Origin: CAVVEQ01 sp963747315
GTDB lineage: Bacteria; Chloroflexota; Anaerolineae; Anaerolineales; Anaerolineaceae
Assembly (NCBI GenBank): GCA_963747315.1
Contig: CAVVEQ010000013.1
Coordinates: 434,001 to 498,000 of the forward strand
Length of the DNA stretch: 64,000 bases
Direction: 5' to 3'
Of this stretch, positions 54,290 to 63,322 are shown in pieces (the first letter of the stretch is position 1; each line of letters starts with the position of its first letter). The position numbers and the translations under genes were made by a program. Under the pieces are notes generated by a model. That model did not search any database, was not told the origin of the DNA, and saw only the letters and a list, made by a program, of their open reading frames with translations.

Positions 54290-54333
54290 AAAAAATCAGG
54301 GCGAGGAGGGAAAAACCCCGGATTCGCCCTGAT
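54290..54333 (-). terminator. Hairpin with T run between hoxH and the maturation genes
   Basis: Perfect 10-bp stem ATCAGGGCGA/TCGCCCTGAT (54324-54333 with 54295-54304), inner CGGGG/CCC pairs, and TTTTTT on the minus strand. Placed inside the operon, it may attenuate transcription of the protease and hyp genes. Confidence 0.75.
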
Positions 54334-54352
54334 CATTCTTTAAAACAGCTAA

Positions 54353-55777
54353 TTACCGGGTGATGGTGCGAATCACATTTCCATCCGGATCGACCATCTC
54401 TACCATCAGCGGCATTTGACCCACTGCATGGGTGGAGCAGGAAAGACAGGGATCGTGCGCGCGAATCGCGGCTTCCACGCGGTTGAGCATACCTTCCTTC
54501 ACCTCTGGTCCCTTGATATATGTTTTGGCGACGGAATCAACCGCTTCGCTCATCGCCCAGTTATTATGGCCGGTGGAGACAATCAAATTGACAGTCTCGA
54601 CCTGGCCGTTCGGCTTGCAGTGATAATCATGAATCAACGTCCCGCGGGGCGCTTCGATCACACCAACGCCGTGACCTTTGAAATCATGTTTTGTGTTCAG
54701 AGTTTCATTGCTCATGATGTCCGGGTCATAGAGTAAAACAGCGACATGTTCAGCAGCGAAAAGCGTTTCAATGAGGCGGGCATAGTGATAATACAAGGTT
54801 TGGTTGACCGGTCTGCCCTCGCCGATTGACTTGAAGATCTTCAATTCCGCATTTGCCTTGGGTGTATCGATCTTTTCAGCAATATTCAACCGGCCTAGAG
54901 GGCCCACACGGTAAACGCCCTGCGGATACCCAAGTTTCTTGTAATACGGGAATTTCAAATAAGACCAGGATTCAACATGCTCGGCAATATAATCCAGGTA
55001 ATTCTTTGGATCAAAACACTCCAGTTGTTTTCCTTCCCGGTCGATCAAGCGAATGTTACCTTCATAGAGTTCCAGGCTATTTTCCGGGGTAACCATGCCG
55101 AAGTACCCGGTATCGAATACACCAAATTTGTTGATATCTTCCGCATTTTTCTCAGCCCAGCCTTTCATGATGGCAAGTCCGGCTTCGATCGTGCGAATGG
55201 ATTCATCCAGGTCCCTGAGAATTGTCTCCCGTTCTTCAGGGTGAAGAGATTTGTTAACGCCCCCCGGAACAGCAAAAACCGGGTGTATCCTGCGGCCGCC
55301 GAGGGTATGAATGATCTCCTGGCCGAATTTCCGGAGGTTGATCGCTTTCACGGTCAGACCGGGATCAGCAGCTAAAAGGCCAGCCACATTTCGGATTGCA
55401 GGATCTGCATCAAACCCGAGGAGAAGATCCGGGCCGGCCAACTCGAAGAAATGCATTCCGTGGCTTTGGATTACCTGTCCCATGTGCATCAGTTCACGCA
55501 ACAAGGTGGCAGTGCGGGGGGGTGGGCAACCCATGACCTCATCTCCGGCTTTGGCAGAAGCGAGGTGATGGCTGACCGGGCAAATCCCGCAGATCCTGGG
55601 GGTGATGAGCGGCATTTCAAAAACCATGCGGCCTTCGCAGAATTTTTCAAAACCGCGGAACTCATTGATGTGCAGGTAAGCATGATCAACGGTGCCAGAT
55701 TCGGTCATTCGGATGGTCACCTTGGCGTGACCTTCGATACGAGTTACGGGTTCAATCGTGATTTTTTGAGCTACCAT
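54353..55777 (-). CDS. hoxH: [NiFe] hydrogenase large (catalytic) subunit, HoxH-like
   Basis: 474 residues. NiFe-site cysteines: L1 RICGICPVSHH (C63, C66) and L2 DPCLSCSTH (C444, C447). The 24-residue tail after H450 (AVGQMPLMVEM...) is the peptide cleaved by the protease encoded next. The N-terminal VTRIEGHAKV and EFRGFEKFCEGR motifs match cytosolic group 3 enzymes (HoxH/MvhA-like). ATG 55777 has GAGG at a normal distance. No Tat signal, membrane or cytochrome partner, so it is cytoplasmic. Confidence 0.95.
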   Translation of the reverse strand: MVAQKITIEPVTRIEGHAKVTIRMTESGTVDHAYLHINEFRGFEKFCEGRMVFEMPLITPRICGICPVSHHLASAKAGDEVMGCPPPRTATLLRELMHMGQVIQSHGMHFFELAGPDLLLGFDADPAIRNVAGLLAADPGLTVKAINLRKFGQEIIHTLGGRRIHPVFAVPGGVNKSLHPEERETILRDLDESIRTIEAGLAIMKGWAEKNAEDINKFGVFDTGYFGMVTPENSLELYEGNIRLIDREGKQLECFDPKNYLDYIAEHVESWSYLKFPYYKKLGYPQGVYRVGPLGRLNIAEKIDTPKANAELKIFKSIGEGRPVNQTLYYHYARLIETLFAAEHVAVLLYDPDIMSNETLNTKHDFKGHGVGVIEAPRGTLIHDYHCKPNGQVETVNLIVSTGHNNWAMSEAVDSVAKTYIKGPEVKEGMLNRVEAAIRAHDPCLSCSTHAVGQMPLMVEMVDPDGNVIRTITR

Positions 55778-55789
55778 TTTATACCTCTA

Positions 55790-56332
55790 TTACTGCCACA
55801 TCAGGTTTTTATCTTTAAGCACCGGGATGCGTCCCTGAGCGAGTTCACTCAACACAAAAAAGATCGCATCGGCATCCGGCGGACAACCAGGGACAAAGAC
55901 ATCCACGGGAACGACTTCCTGAAGCGCACGCACCCGGGTAGGAACGCACAATTCTGGGTCATCCGGGATCTTCCCCGAGGAATCCGTGCTTTCTGTTTCT
56001 ATATATGCTCTACGGAGGGATTCCTCAATGGTGAAGAAATTCCGCATGGCGGGAACACCTCCAAATACCGCGCAATCACCAAGTGCTACCAGGATCTTGG
56101 CGTGTTTTCTCATCCGGAGCGCGACTTCTTCGTTGGAGGTATTGTTGATCCCGCCTTCGAGGATACCCACATCAACACCGGTTTCATCCGGATGCTTGAG
56201 GTCGGTGATGGGAGAGGACCGCAAATCCACCAGATCCAGAACGGTTGCGATCCTTTCATCGATATCCAGAAAGGACATGTGACAACCGGAACAACCTGCC
56301 ATCCAATCGGAAGAGACTTTAGGTTTCGTCAT
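55790..56332 (-). CDS. hoxY: [NiFe] hydrogenase small subunit, HoxY-like
   Basis: 180 residues. Holds the proximal [4Fe-4S] cluster: SSDWMAGCSGCHMSF (C14, C17), ALGDCAVFGG (C87), VFVPGCPPDADAI (C150). It is the short form without signal peptide or extra clusters, as in NAD(P)-linked hydrogenases. AAGGAG precedes the ATG. Sits between the NuoG-like subunit and hoxH. Confidence 0.95.
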   Translation of the reverse strand: MTKPKVSSDWMAGCSGCHMSFLDIDERIATVLDLVDLRSSPITDLKHPDETGVDVGILEGGINNTSNEEVALRMRKHAKILVALGDCAVFGGVPAMRNFFTIEESLRRAYIETESTDSSGKIPDDPELCVPTRVRALQEVVPVDVFVPGCPPDADAIFFVLSELAQGRIPVLKDKNLMWQ

Positions 56333-56352
56333 ATCGATCTCCTTTTATACCA

Positions 56353-58317
56353 TTAACCCTGAATCGTTACCGGAGCTACTTTAGCAGCTATTTGTTTTTT
56401 CCAATCAGAATCCAACTTTTGATTGAATTTGGCTCCGAGAGCTGAGAAAATTTCGAAATCTGATTTCGTACCTTCAGGCGCTACCAGGGATTTGGATCCT
56501 TTTTGCGTGATCCCCTCAAAGTTCACATAGGTTCCATCCTGCTCAAGCCAGGTGAAAGAAGGTAGAACGACATCCGCCCGAGCGGTGAGCGCAGATCCAA
56601 ATGCAGACTGCACAACCAGGAAAGGAGCTTTCTCGAGTTGCTGAATGATGTGCTGGGAAGGATCCTCGCTGCCGAAAGCTGCATAGACTGCCTTGTGGCC
56701 ATTAAATTTGATCTTTGATTCCAAACCAAATTGGGATGCAGCCAGGCTGTTCGCGCCACCCCGGGTTCCAACAACTATCGCCTGGGTGACTTCGGCCAGG
56801 TGAATGATCTGCTTAAGCGCATCTTCTGAAATGCCTTTTCCATAGACAAGAACGCATTTTTCAGCAGACTGGAGGAGAGCGACGACTTTAGTTAATTCCT
56901 CTGAGGAAACACCGGCTTTAAGGATCGCGGCTTTCAAATGTTCATCCGTGACCTTTATATTCGCTGTTTTGGCAGCTCCAGCGCTGATTACAGCAGCAGT
57001 TATGCCGTGTATTAGATCAGCTTCCACGGACTTTCCAGATTTGAGTGAAACCTCAGCCAGCATATCCAGCGAATTCACAGCCGGGTCCACCACGATGAGT
57101 TTTGCTCCGTTTGGAATGTTGCGCTTTATGAAGAATCCCAGAACCTCATGTTCTTTGACCAGGTCGACACCGAATACGATGGCAAGGTCTGCATCCTGAA
57201 TATCCTTGCGGTTTCCTTCGAAAGGTTTGCCTGAGCCATGCGCAATAAAAGACGCGGAGGAGGTGTATTCCCCTTCTTCTGTGGTGGTGACCATATCACT
57301 CTGGAAATAATCGGCAAAAAGTTTCTTGAACGCATAAATCGATTCGAGGGGTAAGCCCGTGGAAACGACCGCTGCTACACCTTCGTTTTTCTTTCCAACC
57401 AGCGGGGAAAATTTCGCCTGGATAGCATCGAATGCTTCTTCCCAAGTGGCAGCCTTTAATTTGCCATCCTTGCGGACCAGGGGAGTTAGCAGGCGATTGC
57501 GTTCTTCAGCAAGCGGCTCAAAGCGGCCGATTTTGCAAATAACCCCTTCATTCAATTCTGCATCCCAGTTGCCTTCGATCCGGACCAAGTTATTATCCCT
57601 GACGAGCACATCAATTCCACAACCGATACTGCAACCAGCGCAGATTGTTTGTGTCTTCTCCACCTGAGTTTCCCTGCCGCGGTAAGCGCTCCATCGGTCG
57701 ATCAATGCACCGGTCGGGCAGACCTGGACACAGGATCCGCAGGAGATGCAGGAAGAGGAACCGAGCGGGACTCCGAGATCAGCAACCAGCAGGCTTCGGG
57801 CACCGCGTTCTTCGAATCCCAGGGTGAAATTGCCAACAAGCTCCCCGCAAGCCCGCACACATCGGCGGCAGAGAATGCAGCGATTGTTTTCCATAACGAT
57901 ATAAGGATGGGAGGCATCCACCGGGAAAGGCTGCCAATTAGGTTGCAGCGGCCAGTGGGTCATCCCCTCGTGGTAAGCTGCGTTTTGCAGCTCACAATCC
58001 CCTCCGCTGACCTGACAGAAGGGGCAGAAATGGTTCCTCTCACTGAAAATAAGTGTCAGGACAAACTTTCGGGCAGCAAGGACCTTGTCGGTATCGGTTT
58101 TCACCACCATACCTTCAGTTACCGGAAGGGTGCAGGAAGGCTGAAGCGTGCGGGCACCTTCCACATCCACCAGGCAGAGCCGGCAACCTCCGTAGGGAGT
58201 GAGGTGAGGATGCTCACAAAGGGTGGGAATTTCGATCCCGGCGGATCTAGCTGCATTCAAGACTGTAGTTCCTTCTGCAACTTCCACCGGTTTATTGTTG
58301 ATTGTTAATTTAGTCAT
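56353..58317 (-). CDS. HoxU/NuoG-like Fe-S subunit with C-terminal molybdopterin-oxidoreductase-like domain
   Basis: 654 residues. From the N-terminus: [2Fe-2S] (C34, C45, C48, C62), His/Cys cluster ERNHFCPFCQVSGGDC (H96, C98, C101, C108), two [4Fe-4S] (C147-C157 and C190-C200), and a NuoG-type CAGCSIGCG cluster (C226, C229, C233, C261). Residues ~270-654 resemble the MopB half of NuoG, apparently without a metal-binding cysteine. HoxU ends near 240, so this is much longer. Start ATG 58317 has AGAGAGG; TTG 58323 is a near alternative. Connects the flavin units with HoxYH. Confidence 0.92.
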   Translation of the reverse strand: MTKLTINNKPVEVAEGTTVLNAARSAGIEIPTLCEHPHLTPYGGCRLCLVDVEGARTLQPSCTLPVTEGMVVKTDTDKVLAARKFVLTLIFSERNHFCPFCQVSGGDCELQNAAYHEGMTHWPLQPNWQPFPVDASHPYIVMENNRCILCRRCVRACGELVGNFTLGFEERGARSLLVADLGVPLGSSSCISCGSCVQVCPTGALIDRWSAYRGRETQVEKTQTICAGCSIGCGIDVLVRDNNLVRIEGNWDAELNEGVICKIGRFEPLAEERNRLLTPLVRKDGKLKAATWEEAFDAIQAKFSPLVGKKNEGVAAVVSTGLPLESIYAFKKLFADYFQSDMVTTTEEGEYTSSASFIAHGSGKPFEGNRKDIQDADLAIVFGVDLVKEHEVLGFFIKRNIPNGAKLIVVDPAVNSLDMLAEVSLKSGKSVEADLIHGITAAVISAGAAKTANIKVTDEHLKAAILKAGVSSEELTKVVALLQSAEKCVLVYGKGISEDALKQIIHLAEVTQAIVVGTRGGANSLAASQFGLESKIKFNGHKAVYAAFGSEDPSQHIIQQLEKAPFLVVQSAFGSALTARADVVLPSFTWLEQDGTYVNFEGITQKGSKSLVAPEGTKSDFEIFSALGAKFNQKLDSDWKKQIAAKVAPVTIQG

Positions 58318-58354
58318 GGTCAAGCCTCTCTTAAGAATTCTCTCTTGGATTTTC

Positions 58355-59992
58355 TTAGTAAACTCGCTGCCCGCTCATCGCGCATACCCCTGCAGGACAT
58401 ACCTTCAATTGAATATGGGCTTCCACTTCAGAACGGAAATATTTCAGAATATCCCGTTGGGGAACTCCGGCAGTCTGCCCCAAACCACAATTCGAAAGCT
58501 GATAAAGGTTATCACTCAGTTCGATGAGTGTATTCAAATCGTCAAGAGTTCCTACGCCTTCGGAAATATTCGTGAGGATATTCAGGGAGCGATTTCCACC
58601 GATACGGCAGGGATTGCATTTACCGCAACCCTCGTTCACAAAGAAATTTACAAGGACCTTGGCGAGGTCTACAACACATGTATCCTCGTTGCAGATCAAG
58701 AGTGCTCCGGAACCAAGAGAGACTCCTGTCTTATTGAAGGAGTCAAAGTCCATCGGAGTATCCTGAAGTGTTGCTGGAATGATGGAGCCGCTCGAACCAC
58801 CGGTTTGGGCTAGTTTGAAGGTACCACCATTCTTCATACCCCTTGCATAAATGCTGATCACTTCTCGAAGGGTGATCCCCATCGGTACTTCGACCAGTCC
58901 GGTGACATTTACGTTTCCCAGAATGGTGTAGACCTTGGTTCCCGGGCTGGAGGGTGTGCCGAATGATCGAAACCAATCTGCTCCGTTGCGGATGATCGGG
59001 GAAACATTGGCAAGTGTTTCGACATTGTTTACGAGAGTGGGGCGATCCCACAACCCGTTGGTGGTCGGGTAGGGCGGGCGGGCGCGGGGCTCGCCACGTT
59101 TGCCTTCGATGGATTCGATCAGGGCGGTCTCTTCACCACAAATATAGGCTCCTGCACCAGCATGAATGTGGAGATCAAAGCTGAAGTCGGTTCCGAATAT
59201 CCCCTTGCCAAGAAAACCCATTTCCCTGGCTTGAGCGATCGCTGCTTTCAAGCGCTCCTGGGCTAGGATATATTCGCCTCGAATATAGATGTAACCTTCA
59301 TCTGCACCAACTGCGAAGGCAGCTATGGTCATGGCTTCGATCAGGGAATGAGGATCTCCTTCGAGTATCAACCTATCCTTGAATGTGCCAGGTTCGCTTT
59401 CATCGGCGTTGCAAACGACATACTTTTTGGGTCCCGGGGTCCGGGAGACGAATTTCCACTTGGTTCCGGTGGGAAATCCCGCTCCACCGCGGCCGCGCAG
59501 TCCAGATTTCTCAAGAACGGCGATTACATCCTGTGGTGACATGGAGGTGAGAACCGTGCCCAATGCCTGATAGCCATCATGAAGGATATATTCGTCGATG
59601 CTGGTTGGATCAATGATTCCAGCCCGTTCGAGAACAATACGCTGTTCCGCAGGTAGAGTTCCCTTTCGGGAGGAGAGCCAGGCGATCTTGCCGGTCAATT
59701 CCTTCGCAGGAGCCTGTAAGCCGGCAGCGATTCTTCCCTTGTAAAGATGCTCTTCCACCAGAAAGTGAACATCATCGGGTCGAACAGGGCCGTAAAGGGT
59801 GGCTTCGGGGTAAACGATCACCATCGGCACGGAATCATGACGGCCAATATCACTAACCATCGAGACCGATACTTCTTTTTCAAGATCAAATGATTGAACT
59901 TCTTTTTGAAGGCGGGTAAACACTTCCTGCGCACCGGCATCCATGCTTTGTGGATCACTGGAGACAAGAACCATTGAGCGGATCGTTTTCAT
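58355..59992 (-). CDS. NuoF/HoxF-like flavoprotein, second copy, without N-terminal Fe-S cysteines
   Basis: 545 residues. FMN/NAD(P)-binding core: SGLRGRGGAGFPTGTKW, CNADESEPGTFKDR, AGAGAYICGEETALIESIEG, and the [4Fe-4S] N3 site EGCGKCNPCRIGG plus SNCGLGQTAG. The thioredoxin-like N-terminal domain is kept, but its cysteines are replaced: S11, S16 and H52 where the neighbouring NuoF paralog has C11, C16, C52. No C-terminal ferredoxin domain. ATG 59992 has AAAGGAGA ahead. Follows its NuoE after 13 bases. Confidence 0.92.
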   Translation of the reverse strand: MKTIRSMVLVSSDPQSMDAGAQEVFTRLQKEVQSFDLEKEVSVSMVSDIGRHDSVPMVIVYPEATLYGPVRPDDVHFLVEEHLYKGRIAAGLQAPAKELTGKIAWLSSRKGTLPAEQRIVLERAGIIDPTSIDEYILHDGYQALGTVLTSMSPQDVIAVLEKSGLRGRGGAGFPTGTKWKFVSRTPGPKKYVVCNADESEPGTFKDRLILEGDPHSLIEAMTIAAFAVGADEGYIYIRGEYILAQERLKAAIAQAREMGFLGKGIFGTDFSFDLHIHAGAGAYICGEETALIESIEGKRGEPRARPPYPTTNGLWDRPTLVNNVETLANVSPIIRNGADWFRSFGTPSSPGTKVYTILGNVNVTGLVEVPMGITLREVISIYARGMKNGGTFKLAQTGGSSGSIIPATLQDTPMDFDSFNKTGVSLGSGALLICNEDTCVVDLAKVLVNFFVNEGCGKCNPCRIGGNRSLNILTNISEGVGTLDDLNTLIELSDNLYQLSNCGLGQTAGVPQRDILKYFRSEVEAHIQLKVCPAGVCAMSGQRVY

Positions 59993-60005
59993 TGTTCTGT
60001 CTCCT

Positions 60006-60485
60006 TTAGCTGTACCGGGAAAGAATCTGTGGGACTTGTTCAGGGGTGACGTTCCCAAAAATATCATCATCCACCATGAAAACCGGACCGACCGCGCACA
60101 CCCCCAGGCAGCTTGTCATTTCAAGCGTCCATTTCTCATCCGAAGTTGTACCGCAAGTGACCAGATTCAACTCATTTTTCAGGGTTTGAATGATCTCGCG
60201 CCCGCCAACGACATGACAGGGGGCGGATTCGCAGAATTTGATGACATGCTTCCCGCGCTTTTTTGTGGAAAGCATTTGGTAGAAGCTTGCTACCGAGATC
60301 AACTGGGATTTCGGTACTTTCAGGAGAACGCTGATCTCATCCAGCGATTCCTGAGGAAGATATCCAATCTCCTGATTGATATGGTTCAGGATGGGGATCA
60401 ATTCCTCCCGGCTGGGTCCATACTTCTCAATCGCCATCTTTACCGCTTGCACTGCAGCTTGCGTTTCTTTCGTTTCAACAGGCAT
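60006..60485 (-). CDS. NuoE/HoxE-like [2Fe-2S] subunit, second copy
   Basis: About 160 residues. Thioredoxin-like [2Fe-2S] protein: FCESAPCHVVGG (C-x4-C) and TSCLGVCAVGP (C-x3-C). Helical N-terminus with LIPILNHINQEIGYLP. Start ATG 60485 with GGAGGA. Pairs with the following NuoF paralog, giving a second diaphorase module. Confidence 0.92.
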   Translation of the reverse strand: MPVETKETQAAVQAVKMAIEKYGPSREELIPILNHINQEIGYLPQESLDEISVLLKVPKSQLISVASFYQMLSTKKRGKHVIKFCESAPCHVVGGREIIQTLKNELNLVTCGTTSDEKWTLEMTSCLGVCAVGPVFMVDDDIFGNVTPEQVPQILSRYS

Positions 60486-60551
60486 TGTGCTACGTCCTCC
60501 GTTCACGATTGTTTCGATTGGTCTCCGGGTAACCGGATGATTTCCCGGATT

Positions 60552-62333
60552 CTAAATAATGGTCACAGCTTCAAAATTACAAACCTGTTTGCAAATCCCG
60601 CACCGGATGCACAGGTCAGGGTCGATCACATGCGTTTGACGGCGTTCCCCGGTGATCGCATTCACAGGGCAATTCCTAGCACAAACAGTGCAGCCTGTGC
60701 AAGGACCCTCCAGGATCTTGAAGGAGATCAAACCGCGACAGACTTTCGCCGGGCAGCGCTTTTCATAGATATGGGCAATGTATTCATCCCGGAAAAGCTT
60801 AAGCGTGCTGGCTACCGGGTTGGGGGCACCCTGACCAAGTCCGCAGAGGCTTGTTCCACGAACCTGATCGCAGAGCATTTCCAGGGTTTCGATATCACCA
60901 TCCTGGCCTTTGCCTTCGCAGATGCGGGTGAGAATCTCCAGCATTCGGCGGGTGCCTATCCGGCAGGGGGTACATTTTCCGCAGCTTTCATCCTGGATAA
61001 AATCCATGAAAAAGCGTGCCATATCCACCATGCAGGTGTCTTCATCCATAATGACCAGGCCGCCAGAACCCATCATTGCCCCGGCGCCAACCAGGGATTC
61101 GTAGTCCACCTTGAGATCGAGGTGTTCTTTGGAAAGCATCCCACCGGCGGGTCCGCCGATCTGGGCTGCTTTGAACTGTTTATCGTCCTTGATCCCACCG
61201 CCGACCTCATAAACGAGCTCACGCAGGGTGATTCCGAGGGGAACTTCGATCAACCCGGTATTCTTTACGTCACTGGCGAGAGCAAATGTCTTAGTGCCTT
61301 TGCTTTTTTCAGTCCCCATGGATGCAAACCAATCGGCACCTTTGAGGATGATCTGGGGGATATTTGCGAAGGTTTCGACATTGTTGTTATTGGTCGGGTG
61401 ACCCCATAACCCTTTATCTGCCGGGAAGGGGGGCCGGGGACGCGGTTCGCCGCGCTTACCCTCGATGGATGCGATAAGAGCAGTTTCCTCTCCGCAGACA
61501 AATGCACCTGCTCCCATGCGGACTTCCATATCGAACGAGAAACCTGAACCCATGATATTTTCACCGAGCAATCCCAATGCGCGGGCTTGCTGGATGCCAA
61601 TATTTAGCATTTTTACCGCGATGGGATATTCAGCGCGGCAATAAACATAACCATACTTTGCACCGATAGCGAAAGCGCAAATGATCATCCCTTCTATAAC
61701 GGAATGAGGATCACCTTCAAGAACACGCCGGTTCATGAAAGCACCCGGGTCGCCTTCATCCGCGTTACAGGTAATGTATTTAATCGGATCTGACTTGGAT
61801 TTTGCCAGCCCCCATTTTTTGGCTGTCGGGAACCCGGCACCACCCCGACCACGTAAACCGGAACGACTTACTGTCTCGATGACATCGTCCGGGTTCATTT
61901 CGGTTAGGACTTTAGCCAGTGCCATATAGCCATCTTCAGCTATGTAATCTTCAATATTTTCCGGATCGATCTTGCCGCAATTTCGCAAGACCACACGAAT
62001 TTCTTTTGCCGTGGGGGCTCGCAGCTCCTCATCAACAAAGGATTCTTCCTTGATCAGGAATTTTTGAGCAATACGCCCCTTTAAGAGATGCTCTTCCACG
62101 ATGTAGGGAATATCATCGGCGGTCAGGTTGCCGTAATGAGCACCTTCCGGGTAGACCATGATCTCGGGACCCTGGTCGCATGCGCCGATGCGAGATGTTT
62201 CCAGAACCTGGACTTCACCAGTCAGATCTTGAACGCTCAATTCGGAATTCAAAGCTGCCAGGATTTCTTTGGATCCACGGTGAGAACATTCGGGATCCTG
62301 GCAGACCAGTATATGGGAACGATAATATTTCAT
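60552..62333 (-). CDS. NuoF/HydB-like flavoprotein with N-terminal Fe-S and C-terminal ferredoxin domains
   Basis: 593 residues. N-terminal thioredoxin-like part with C11, C16 and C52; then FMN/NAD(P) core SRSGLRGRGGAGFPTAKKW, CNADEGDPGAFMNR, GAGAFVCGEETALIASIEG; N3 cluster SCGKCTPCRIGTRR plus TSLCGLGQ; and a C-terminal 2[4Fe-4S] ferredoxin (CTGCTVCARNCP, CIRCGICKQVC). This domain order matches HydB/HndC of electron-bifurcating hydrogenases. ATG 62333 preceded by GGAAAG. Only three cysteines show in the N-terminal domain; R48 lies where a fourth is common. Confidence 0.93.
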   Translation of the reverse strand: MKYYRSHILVCQDPECSHRGSKEILAALNSELSVQDLTGEVQVLETSRIGACDQGPEIMVYPEGAHYGNLTADDIPYIVEEHLLKGRIAQKFLIKEESFVDEELRAPTAKEIRVVLRNCGKIDPENIEDYIAEDGYMALAKVLTEMNPDDVIETVSRSGLRGRGGAGFPTAKKWGLAKSKSDPIKYITCNADEGDPGAFMNRRVLEGDPHSVIEGMIICAFAIGAKYGYVYCRAEYPIAVKMLNIGIQQARALGLLGENIMGSGFSFDMEVRMGAGAFVCGEETALIASIEGKRGEPRPRPPFPADKGLWGHPTNNNNVETFANIPQIILKGADWFASMGTEKSKGTKTFALASDVKNTGLIEVPLGITLRELVYEVGGGIKDDKQFKAAQIGGPAGGMLSKEHLDLKVDYESLVGAGAMMGSGGLVIMDEDTCMVDMARFFMDFIQDESCGKCTPCRIGTRRMLEILTRICEGKGQDGDIETLEMLCDQVRGTSLCGLGQGAPNPVASTLKLFRDEYIAHIYEKRCPAKVCRGLISFKILEGPCTGCTVCARNCPVNAITGERRQTHVIDPDLCIRCGICKQVCNFEAVTII

Positions 62334-62378
62334 TATGCTTTCCAAAATCCTAAAAACTAATTGATAAAGTCAACGTTA

Positions 62379-62747
62379 TTAAAGCGGGATCACGTGATTG
62401 GAAACCACTTTACCAGCGACAACGTGGTCTTTGATGATATTCCTTGCTACTTCCGGAGTAACCTTTCCATAGGTGACCTTGGGCTGATCCCCTATTTCAA
62501 CCTGAACAATGGGTTCCTTTTCGCACATTCCGATACACCCAGTCTGGGTGATCACCACATCTTGAATATTATTGGTTTCGATGGTATCCAGAATCGCCTT
62601 CATAGCATCCCGGGCGCCGGCGGCAATTCCGCAGGTACCCATCCCAACAGTAACGCGGGCTTTGCCAGATTCGGTCTGGATCTTTTTCTTCTGGAGCGCT
62701 TCCTCCCGGACTTTTTTCAGATCATCGAGGCTCTTGATTGTAGGCAT
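62379..62747 (-). CDS. HndB-like thioredoxin-fold [2Fe-2S] ferredoxin
   Basis: 122 residues. Helical start, then a thioredoxin-like domain with C39 (GTCGIAAGARDA), C71 and C75 (TGCIGMCEKEP). Small proteins of this kind accompany NuoE/NuoF in NADP-reducing hydrogenases (HndB). Three cysteines are seen. AGGAGAG precedes the ATG. Confidence 0.9.
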   Translation of the reverse strand: MPTIKSLDDLKKVREEALQKKKIQTESGKARVTVGMGTCGIAAGARDAMKAILDTIETNNIQDVVITQTGCIGMCEKEPIVQVEIGDQPKVTYGKVTPEVARNIIKDHVVAGKVVSNHVIPL

Positions 62748-62762
62748 AATCTCTCCTTATAG

Positions 62763-63320
62763 TTACTGAGTAGTTCTGATATGTAAAGCCGGATTCAATC
62801 CTTCTTCAAACGTCGTCCGAACGAAATTCAACACGAGTGGATCGGTAAAAGGGATTTCTCCCAACTCTTCACGAACTTGTTTCTGGTCGTATTCAAACTC
62901 ATAATCGTCCATTCGGTAGACAAAACGCCAATCGATCGCGGGTTCTGAAATTGCCAGGGTCCGGAAGGTTTCAGCGAGGTCCCCGAGCGGCATCCGGTCG
63001 ATATGCGAACTTTGGAATTCAATTTCAATCCGGGTGCCTTTCCCTGGTTCCGAACAGATTCTTAAAGAGCCGTTGCATGCTTCAGCCGCTTCTTTGAGGA
63101 GAGGAATTCCCAAACCCACTTTGCGCGTGGTCCTGGTTGTGGTGAATGGATCTGTGACCCTGGCCAGCATATCCGCATCCATTCCTTTCCCGTTATCCTC
63201 TACAACAAGAACGAGCTTATCTACCTCCGTGTTTTCTGAAACTAAAATGTTAATCATCTTCGCTCCTGCCGCGATGCTGTTTTCTGCGATATCGAGGAGG
63301 TGCAGCGATAGTTCCCTCAA
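62763..63320 (-). CDS. Stand-alone HATPase (histidine kinase-like ATPase) protein
   Basis: 185 residues. A GHKL ATP-binding domain with N box LDIAENSIAAGAKMI, G1 VEDNGKGMD, G2 TTRKVGLGIPLL and GKGTRIEIEF. There is no dimerisation/His domain or receiver, so it is not a full kinase. The last ~80 residues do not match a known domain. Start TTG 63320 with AAGGAG upstream. Similar genes occur inside bifurcating hydrogenase operons; function unknown. Confidence 0.85.
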   Translation of the reverse strand: MRELSLHLLDIAENSIAAGAKMINILVSENTEVDKLVLVVEDNGKGMDADMLARVTDPFTTTRTTRKVGLGIPLLKEAAEACNGSLRICSEPGKGTRIEIEFQSSHIDRMPLGDLAETFRTLAISEPAIDWRFVYRMDDYEFEYDQKQVREELGEIPFTDPLVLNFVRTTFEEGLNPALHIRTTQ

Positions 63321-63322
63321 GG

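Noticed and set aside
55451..56356. 301-codon plus-strand open frame
   Set aside because: Antisense to hoxH and hoxY, which carry all expected motifs.
59943..61409. 488-codon plus-strand open frame inside the hydrogenase genes
   Set aside because: It is wholly antisense to two well-conserved NuoE/NuoF genes, has no recognisable domain and mirrors their codon pattern.
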